Origin: Polynucleobacter necessarius
GTDB lineage: Bacteria; Pseudomonadota; Gammaproteobacteria; Burkholderiales; Burkholderiaceae
Direction of reading: 5' to 3'
DNA: 64,000 bases
NCBI GenBank assembly: GCA_900095165.1
Contig: LT606947.1
Coordinates: 1,488,001-1,552,000 of the forward strand
Position numbers and translations under genes: made by a program. A model generated the notes under the pieces. The model did no database searches. It was not told the DNA's origin and saw only the letters and a list, made by a program, of their open reading frames with translations. Shown one piece after another: positions 58,424 to 64,000 of this stretch. Positions within the stretch are counted from its first letter, which is position 1. Every line of letters starts with the position of its first letter.

Positions 58424-58470
58424 TTTATAAAAATGTTCTTGAAAAGGCTTCTTAAATTTCTAGGGAATGC

Positions 58471-60318
58471 CTAGGCGTTCAAGCGCTTCTCAATTTTGCT
58501 ACGAACTTCGATTAACTCTTTAGGCAAACGCTCACCTAAATGCTCAAACAATTCTGAATGGAGCTTGAGTTCGCTCTTCCAGTCATCAACAGCAACAGTA
58601 ATGGCTTTTTCAAACTTGTCTACCGAGTAATCAAGGCCATTCCAATGCATATCAGCATGCTCTGGGCAAATACCAAATACAGTTTCTTTGCCTTTAGCTG
58701 TACCTTCGGCACGGCCCAAGATCCAAGAAAGCACACGCATGTTTTCACCAAAACCAGGCCATATAAACTTGCCGTTTTCATCTTTGCGGAACCAGTTCAC
58801 ACAATAGATCTTTGGCAGTACGGCGTCTTCAGTGGCAAGCTTGCTGCCAATGTTTAACCAGTGCTGGAAGTAATCGCTCATGTTGTATCCCGCAAATGCA
58901 ATCATTGCAAAAGGATCGCGACGAACAACGCCAACTTGACCAGTAATGGCGGCAGTGGTTTCAGAGCCCATTGTTGCAGCCATGTAAACACCTTCTACCC
59001 AGTCACGCGCTTCGCTTACCAATGGAACTGTGTTTGAGCGACGACCACCAAATAAGAATGCATCAATCGCTACACCCTCAGGGTTATCCCAATTAGGATC
59101 CACTGCAGGGTTGTTAGTAGCGGCTACAGTGAAACGTGAATTTGGGTGTGCAGCTTTGCGACCAGCGGCGCCATCAGCAGGAGTCCAGTCCTTGCCCTGC
59201 CAATCAATTAAATGTGCTGGGGGTGTATCAGTTAAGCCTTCCCACCAAACATCACCATCGTCAGTTAAACCAACGTTAGTAAAGATCACATCTTGGTTTA
59301 ATGAATCTAGACAGTTTGGATTGGTTTGTCGGTTTGTTCCTGGAGCAACACCAAAGTAACCAGATTCTGGATTAATCGCAAACAAACGTGTCTTACCCGT
59401 AACGGGGTCTTTGCGTGGCTTAATCCATGCAATGTCATCACCAACTGTAGTGACCTTCCAGCCTTCGAAACCCTTAGGAGGAATCATCATAGAGAAGTTG
59501 GTTTTTCCGCAAGCAGATGGGAACGCAGCGGCGATATGGTATTTCTTGCCCTCTGGTGAAGTCACGCCCAAGATCAACATGTGCTCAGCTAACCAACCTT
59601 GATCGCGCCCCATATTGGATGCAATACGCAAAGCAAAACATTTTTTACCTAGCAATGCATTGCCGCCGTAACCAGATCCGAAAGACCAAATCTCACGAGT
59701 TTCTGGGTAGTGCACGATGTACTTGTTTTTATTGTTAGGCCAAGCAACGTCTTTTTCACCAGCAGCCAAAGGCTTGCCAACTGTATGTATACAAGGAACG
59801 AATTCACCATTAGTGCCAAGCTGATCAATCACCGCTTTGCCCATACGAGTCATCAGGCGCATATTGATTGCAACATATGGGCTATCAGAAAGCTCAACAC
59901 CAATGTGCGCGATTGGGGAGCCAATTGGGCCCATTGAGAATGGCACCACGTACATTGTTCTGCCGCGCATACAACCATCGAACAATGACTGGAGAGTGGC
60001 GCGCATTTCGCTTGGTTCTACCCAGTTATTGGTTGGGCCAGCATCTTCCTTTTTTGCGGAACAAATAAAAGTACGGTCCTCAACACGTGCTACGTCATTG
60101 GGATCTGACAATGCCAAAAAGGCGTTTTTGCGCTTAGCCGGGTTGAGGCGCTTGAATACACCTGCATTTACCAGCAGCTCACAAAATTCATCGTATTCGG
60201 ATTGGGAACCATCGCACCAGCGAATATTGTCTGGTTTAGTTAAAGCGGCCACATCTGCAACCCATTGAATCAATTTTTGATTTTTTACGTACTCAGGTGC
60301 ATTGGTATTGATAGTCAT
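58471..60318 (-). CDS. pckG: phosphoenolpyruvate carboxykinase (GTP)
   Basis: GTP-dependent PEPCK converting oxaloacetate to PEP for gluconeogenesis. The P-loop A-C-G-K-T-N lies near residue 278 with the reactive Cys, D-D-I-A-W follows near 303, and the terminal half has the GTP-binding W-F-R-K-D region. ATG 60318 follows AGGA and gives M-T-I-N-T; the frame is open 11 codons upstream. At 615 residues it is normal. It stands alone between the MnmC-like gene and mnmE. Confidence 0.96.
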   Translation of the reverse strand: MTINTNAPEYVKNQKLIQWVADVAALTKPDNIRWCDGSQSEYDEFCELLVNAGVFKRLNPAKRKNAFLALSDPNDVARVEDRTFICSAKKEDAGPTNNWVEPSEMRATLQSLFDGCMRGRTMYVVPFSMGPIGSPIAHIGVELSDSPYVAINMRLMTRMGKAVIDQLGTNGEFVPCIHTVGKPLAAGEKDVAWPNNKNKYIVHYPETREIWSFGSGYGGNALLGKKCFALRIASNMGRDQGWLAEHMLILGVTSPEGKKYHIAAAFPSACGKTNFSMMIPPKGFEGWKVTTVGDDIAWIKPRKDPVTGKTRLFAINPESGYFGVAPGTNRQTNPNCLDSLNQDVIFTNVGLTDDGDVWWEGLTDTPPAHLIDWQGKDWTPADGAAGRKAAHPNSRFTVAATNNPAVDPNWDNPEGVAIDAFLFGGRRSNTVPLVSEARDWVEGVYMAATMGSETTAAITGQVGVVRRDPFAMIAFAGYNMSDYFQHWLNIGSKLATEDAVLPKIYCVNWFRKDENGKFIWPGFGENMRVLSWILGRAEGTAKGKETVFGICPEHADMHWNGLDYSVDKFEKAITVAVDDWKSELKLHSELFEHLGERLPKELIEVRSKIEKRLNA

Positions 60319-60407
60319 GAGAGTCCTATGAAATGTAATATTTTTGATCACATTATTCTAACATTTTGGACATATTTATAAGGCCTGCCCCACCAAGAGC
60401 AAACTCT

Positions 60408-61799
60408 TTACTTGCCAATACAAAATTGGCTAAATATCTTGCCCAAAAGGTCGTCGGGGAGTAGCTTTCCAGTAATGCGCCCGAGCTGATCTTGTGCCAA
60501 ACGTAGCTCTTCAGCAAATAACTCAAGTGATATGTTTCCATCTGCTGCGAATTGTTGAGATTTCTCTAAATGGGTTGCAGCCCTGTCTAGACAATCCAAA
60601 TGTCGTCTACGCGCTAAGATTGCGCCCTCTTGAGTGCCGCCCCAACCCACGGACTCTAAAATTTTCTGTTTTAAGGCCTCGATACCGGCACCCGTCTTCG
60701 CTGAAATCAGCAGGCGGGGATTTCCGCCTTGGTTTAACGTTGATTCACCCAATAAATCTGATTTATTGTGGACCTCTAAAACGGGGCACTTAGGTGGGAT
60801 TGCCTGCAAAATTTGAGCCTTCAGCGCTGAGGCTTCAGCGCTATTACTTGTATCAGTAGAACTTGGGTCTTGAAGAAATATAACCAGGTCGGCAACCCGA
60901 ACAGCCTCCCAAGATCTTTCAATACCTTTTGCCTCAACCAGATCGCCGGTCTCGCGCAAGCCAGCGGTATCAATGATGTGCATAGGCACCCCATTAATGG
61001 TGATGCTCTCCTTAATCCGATCCCTTGTAGTTCCGGCGATAGGCGTAACAATGGCCACCTCTTCACCGGCAAGGCGATTAAGCAGAGAACTCTTTCCAAC
61101 ATTGGGGGCACCAGCCAAAACCAGCTGGATGCCGTCACGCAAAATTTTTCCTTGTTTTGCACCTTCACGAAGTGCGTGCAAGCTTTTCATCACCGCACCG
61201 AGGCGCTCGCGAGCCTGGGCATTTTCCAAAAACTCAATCTCTTCTTCAGGAAAGTCTAGAGTGGATTCAACCAGAATGCGCAATTGGGTAATTTCTTCGA
61301 TCAAACCATTAATATCATTTGAGAAGGCCCCCTGCAATGAGCGTGCCGCTCCGCGAACCGCCGCTTCACTTTGAGCATCAATCAAATCTGCAATAGCTTC
61401 TGCTTGGGCTAAGTCGATTTTGTTGTTGAGATACGCGCGCAAAGAAAATTCGCCCGGCTCAGCAATGACTAGACCCCGATCTTTTCCAAGCTCAAGGCAG
61501 CGCTTCATAACCAACTCTAAAAGCTGTGGCCCACCATGACATTGCAGCTCTAGTACATCTTCGCCAGTAAAAGACGCTGGGGCGGCAAAGTAAATGGCAA
61601 TGAGCTGGTCTATCGACTCGCCTTGCGCATCACGCAGTGTCAGCAAGTTGGCCTGACGGGGTGGGAGCGGTCTCTGAAATAAAGCCTCTGATAACGGCAA
61701 AAGCCGAGGCCCACTTATGCGAATGACGCCAACACCGGCCTTGCCTGCTGCGGTGGCAACCGCAATGATGGGTAACTTTCTAGCCATCATTGCGGGCAC
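60408..61799 (-). CDS. mnmE: tRNA modification GTPase MnmE
   Basis: With MnmG it builds the cmnm5 group on wobble uridine. The N-terminal tetrahydrofolate-binding domain (A-A-G-K-A-G-V-G-V-I-R-I) is followed by a G domain with G-A-P-N-V-G-K-S-S near 226, D-T-A-G-L near 274 and N-K-S-D near 342. The C-terminus F-C-I-G-K holds the catalytic Cys. ATGs at 61799, 61790 and 61787 are all possible starts. It lies 30 bases after yidC. Confidence 0.96.
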   Translation of the reverse strand: MPAMMARKLPIIAVATAAGKAGVGVIRISGPRLLPLSEALFQRPLPPRQANLLTLRDAQGESIDQLIAIYFAAPASFTGEDVLELQCHGGPQLLELVMKRCLELGKDRGLVIAEPGEFSLRAYLNNKIDLAQAEAIADLIDAQSEAAVRGAARSLQGAFSNDINGLIEEITQLRILVESTLDFPEEEIEFLENAQARERLGAVMKSLHALREGAKQGKILRDGIQLVLAGAPNVGKSSLLNRLAGEEVAIVTPIAGTTRDRIKESITINGVPMHIIDTAGLRETGDLVEAKGIERSWEAVRVADLVIFLQDPSSTDTSNSAEASALKAQILQAIPPKCPVLEVHNKSDLLGESTLNQGGNPRLLISAKTGAGIEALKQKILESVGWGGTQEGAILARRRHLDCLDRAATHLEKSQQFAADGNISLELFAEELRLAQDQLGRITGKLLPDDLLGKIFSQFCIGK

Positions 61800-61829
61800 T
61801 CCGTATTCATCTTTGAGCAGCTAAAAAAT

Positions 61830-63512
61830 TTATTTAGCCGGCTTCTTTCCAAACATTTGATTGATCTGCCATTGTTGAGCGATCGACAACAAGTTGTTTA
61901 CTACCCAGTACAAAACCAAGCCAGCAGGGAAGAAGAAGAACATTACTGAGAACACTAACGGCATATACATCATCACCTTTGCCTGAATTGGATCTGGTGG
62001 CGTTGGGTTTAGTTTGGTTTGTACAAACATAGAAGCTGCCATGATGATTGGCAAAATGTAATATGGGTCCGGAACTGATAGGTCATGAATCCAACCAATC
62101 CATGGTGCATTGCGCATTTCTACTGAAGACAATAGAACCCAGTACAAAGAAATAAATACTGGGATCTGAATGACCACTGGTAAGCAGCCGCCCAAAGGAT
62201 TAATTTTTTCCTTGCGATACATCTCCATCATCGCTTGATTTAATTTTTGTGGCTCACCTTTGTATCGCTCTTTCATAGCAATCAGGCACGGCTGAACTTT
62301 TTTCATGCGCGCCATTGACTTATAGCTAGCAGCAGACAGCGGGAAGAACACCAGCTTAATTAAGATGGTCAGCAAGATGATTGACCAACCCCAGTTACCA
62401 ACATAGGCGTGAATATTTTCCAGCAACCAGAAAATAGGTTTAGCAAGAATGGTAAGGTAACCGTAGTCTTTCAACAAAGCAAACCCTGGGGCAATTGTTT
62501 CTAAAACGCTTTCCTCTTGCGGACCAACAAACAATTTTGCTTTTTCAACAACCGTGGTTCCAGGCACAACTACGCCCAATGGGGTTTGCATGCCAATGCG
62601 ATAAAGGTTGTTGTCAATTCTGCCCGCATAGATATCTCGCGCCGTCTTGTCACCAGGGATCCAAGCACTCGCAAAGTAGTGTTGAACCATAGCAATCCAA
62701 GCTGGGTCTCCAGCCGGGACTTGCGTAGGAATGGTGATTTTGTTTTTATCAATTGCCGTGAATTCAAGCTTATTGAATTTTTCTTTTTCGGTGTAAGCAG
62801 CGGGACCGGTAAAAGTACTTGCTGAGAACGCGCCATCAAATGGTCCAATTTTTTGCTCTTGTGAGGCGTCGCGCACGATCTCTGTGTAGAGAATTAGTGG
62901 CGCTGCGTTTGGATTGCCTTGTGTAACGCGATGTCCAACATCAACAACATAGCTACCAGGACTTAAGATAAATGTCTTCTCTAGTTTTACGCCGTTACGC
63001 TCACTAGCCAGAACAATAAATGGCTTTCCAGATGCATCTTTACCAGATTGCACCAATTTAAATGCGCTGGTGTGGTTGGGTAGGTCATTGTTGCCCAAAG
63101 CAATCAAGCCAGAGCGTGCAAAATATTTATGGTTTGGCGCGTATTGAAATAATTCAACCGACTTCTTTTCTGCCGTCAGCTGCTTAGGTAGCTTCGCATC
63201 AATAATATTGGCGCCATTCGCACTAATTTCTAAAACCAATACATCGTTTTGCAATACAAACTTTTCTGATGTTTCAATTGCACTAGCAACAATGATGGGC
63301 GCTTGGTTTGGCGCTGGCCTGCTGGGGTTTTGTACGGGCGACGGAATGTCTACTTTGCTTGCTTGTGCTTTGTCAGCCACAACCGCAGTATTTACAGGAT
63401 TTCCACCAAACATCGATGGCTTTCCTTCATGCACCTGCCAGTTGTTGTACAACATCAGGCCTGACATTGAGAACACTGCCCAAAGAATTGTTTTTTTAAA
63501 GTCCATTTGCAT
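61830..63512 (-). CDS. yidC: membrane protein insertase YidC
   Basis: Inserts and folds inner-membrane proteins with or without Sec. The N-terminal helix (7-24) anchors a large periplasmic domain (to about 330). Five C-terminal helices follow, with L-S-A-A-S-Y-K-S-M-A-R-M-K-K near 400 and G-G-C-L-P-V-V-I-Q-I-P near 450. The 560-residue length is typical. It belongs to the rnpA-yidD-yidC block. Confidence 0.97.
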   Translation of the reverse strand: MQMDFKKTILWAVFSMSGLMLYNNWQVHEGKPSMFGGNPVNTAVVADKAQASKVDIPSPVQNPSRPAPNQAPIIVASAIETSEKFVLQNDVLVLEISANGANIIDAKLPKQLTAEKKSVELFQYAPNHKYFARSGLIALGNNDLPNHTSAFKLVQSGKDASGKPFIVLASERNGVKLEKTFILSPGSYVVDVGHRVTQGNPNAAPLILYTEIVRDASQEQKIGPFDGAFSASTFTGPAAYTEKEKFNKLEFTAIDKNKITIPTQVPAGDPAWIAMVQHYFASAWIPGDKTARDIYAGRIDNNLYRIGMQTPLGVVVPGTTVVEKAKLFVGPQEESVLETIAPGFALLKDYGYLTILAKPIFWLLENIHAYVGNWGWSIILLTILIKLVFFPLSAASYKSMARMKKVQPCLIAMKERYKGEPQKLNQAMMEMYRKEKINPLGGCLPVVIQIPVFISLYWVLLSSVEMRNAPWIGWIHDLSVPDPYYILPIIMAASMFVQTKLNPTPPDPIQAKVMMYMPLVFSVMFFFFPAGLVLYWVVNNLLSIAQQWQINQMFGKKPAK

Positions 63513-63516
63513 TCAC

Positions 63517-63756
63517 TTAATGATGATGAGGTGTTGGTTTTACTGCGGGATCATGTCCGCCTTGTGACCATGGGTTGCAACGCAAAATACGCCACACCGT
63601 TAGCCTAAAACTTTTCAGAAATCCATAGTTCGCAAAACAGTCGCAAGCGTATTGGGAGCAAGTGGGCACAAATTTACAATGCATTCCCACAAAGGGGCTA
63701 AGCACTATTTGATACAGCCGTACTACTTTAATGGCCATAGCACTTAATAGGCTCAC
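63517..63756 (-). CDS. yidD: membrane protein insertion efficiency factor YidD
   Basis: A 79-residue YidD with Y-Q-I-V-L-S-P near residue 16, the Cys-containing C-K-F-V-P-T-C-S-Q-Y-A near 27 and R-C-N-P-W-S-Q-G-G-H-D-P near 59. It aids YidC-dependent insertion at the inner membrane. An internal ATG at 63738 (M-A-I-K-V) may be the true start. It fits tightly between yidC and rnpA. Confidence 0.93.
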   Translation of the reverse strand: MSLLSAMAIKVVRLYQIVLSPFVGMHCKFVPTCSQYACDCFANYGFLKSFRLTVWRILRCNPWSQGGHDPAVKPTPHHH

Positions 63757-63757
63757 G

Positions 63758-64000
63758 TTAAATTAGTCCCGCAATTTGTGTTCGCAGAATTTCTTTTTCT
63801 TTATTTCTGAGCCTGCCGCTGGTTTCGCGACCAATTGGTTTTTTGAGCTTCACCACAACATCGCTGTTGAGGCTCGTTGCCTGAGCGCCCCTAACCAACT
63901 CGCGAATCATGCGCTTTAATTGGTTGCGATCTACAGCACGCTTAGCTAGTTTTTTAGCTACCGCAATACCCAAATCCGGTTTCGCACCCAGCTCTGAAGA
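63758..64000 (-). CDS. rnpA: ribonuclease P protein component, 5' end outside the window
   Basis: The last 80 codons of RnpA, protein subunit of RNase P that matures tRNA 5' ends. The RNP-like motif K-K-L-A-K-R-A-V-D-R-N-Q-L-K-R near the middle is diagnostic. The frame is open to the window edge with no credible start, so the gene continues to the right. rpmH and dnaA are expected beyond it (established synteny). Confidence 0.93.
   Translation of the reverse strand, partial: SSELGAKPDLGIAVAKKLAKRAVDRNQLKRMIRELVRGAQATSLNSDVVVKLKKPIGRETSGRLRNKEKEILRTQIAGLI

Noticed and set aside
60494..61374. Several 100-130-codon plus-strand frames inside mnmE
   Set aside because: They are antisense shadows of a well-conserved gene and have no start signals.

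Overview
The window reads as a continuous stretch of a betaproteobacterial chromosome of moderate GC. The gene content points to Burkholderiaceae, and most probably to Polynucleobacter (inference from family knowledge, not a search). Supporting features are a NtrY/NtrX-like pair next to a DUF4390 gene and rsmB-fmt-def-dprA, a phasin, tripartite-tricarboxylate (Bug) receptors, and the order rnpA-yidD-yidC-mnmE at the right edge. In this group that order lies beside dnaA/oriC, so the window probably ends close to the origin.

Layout. 1-12 kb: pyrE (5' end only), xth, then minus-strand housekeeping genes (ampG, metW, metX, slmA, argB, dksA, a CobW GTPase, xerC, a DUF484 gene and gatBAC). 12-18 kb: the plus-strand rod-shape operon mreB-mreC-mreD-mrdA-rodA, ending at a strong bidirectional terminator shared with an HU gene. 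18-34.7 kb: a mosaic of small genes (carbonic anhydrase, lipid A enzymes, RluF, RF3, panD, phasin, PagP, peroxiredoxin, patatin) with many broken genes. 34.8-44.9 kb: an accessory region built around tRNA-Phe. It holds an autotransporter, a Cys-rich lipoprotein, DUF1003 and DUF1275 genes, a GntR-controlled lyase/solute-receptor cluster and a toxin-antitoxin pair. 45-64 kb: a broken OsmC-YcaO gene, the NtrYX-like system, rsmB-fmt-def, eroded dprA, topB, an MnmC-like oxidoreductase, pckG, mnmE, yidC, yidD and rnpA (partial).

Two themes stand out. First, gene decay is heavy and recent. Frameshifts or in-frame stops hit xerC, lpxO-like, lpxL-like, a Ser/Thr kinase-Usp gene, a MOSC gene, an amino-acid receptor, an SRPBCC gene, a BLUF photoreceptor, the autotransporter, DUF1003 and OsmC-YcaO; dprA is eroded, and prfC has no ordinary start codon. 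Four of the in-frame stops sit where the family has Trp (TGG to TGA or TAG), and several catalytic residues are also lost. This fits a reduced, host-associated lineage such as Polynucleobacter necessarius better than a free-living one. Several frameshifts lie in homopolymers, however, and need read-level checking.

Second, tRNA-Phe(GAA) looks like a repeated integration target. An exact 38-nt copy of its 5' half lies 5.8 kb away, and three degraded 3'-half fragments lie on the other side. All of them break at the same place, nucleotide 38 in the anticodon loop. I read 34.8-44.9 kb as an accreted island that has lost its integrase.
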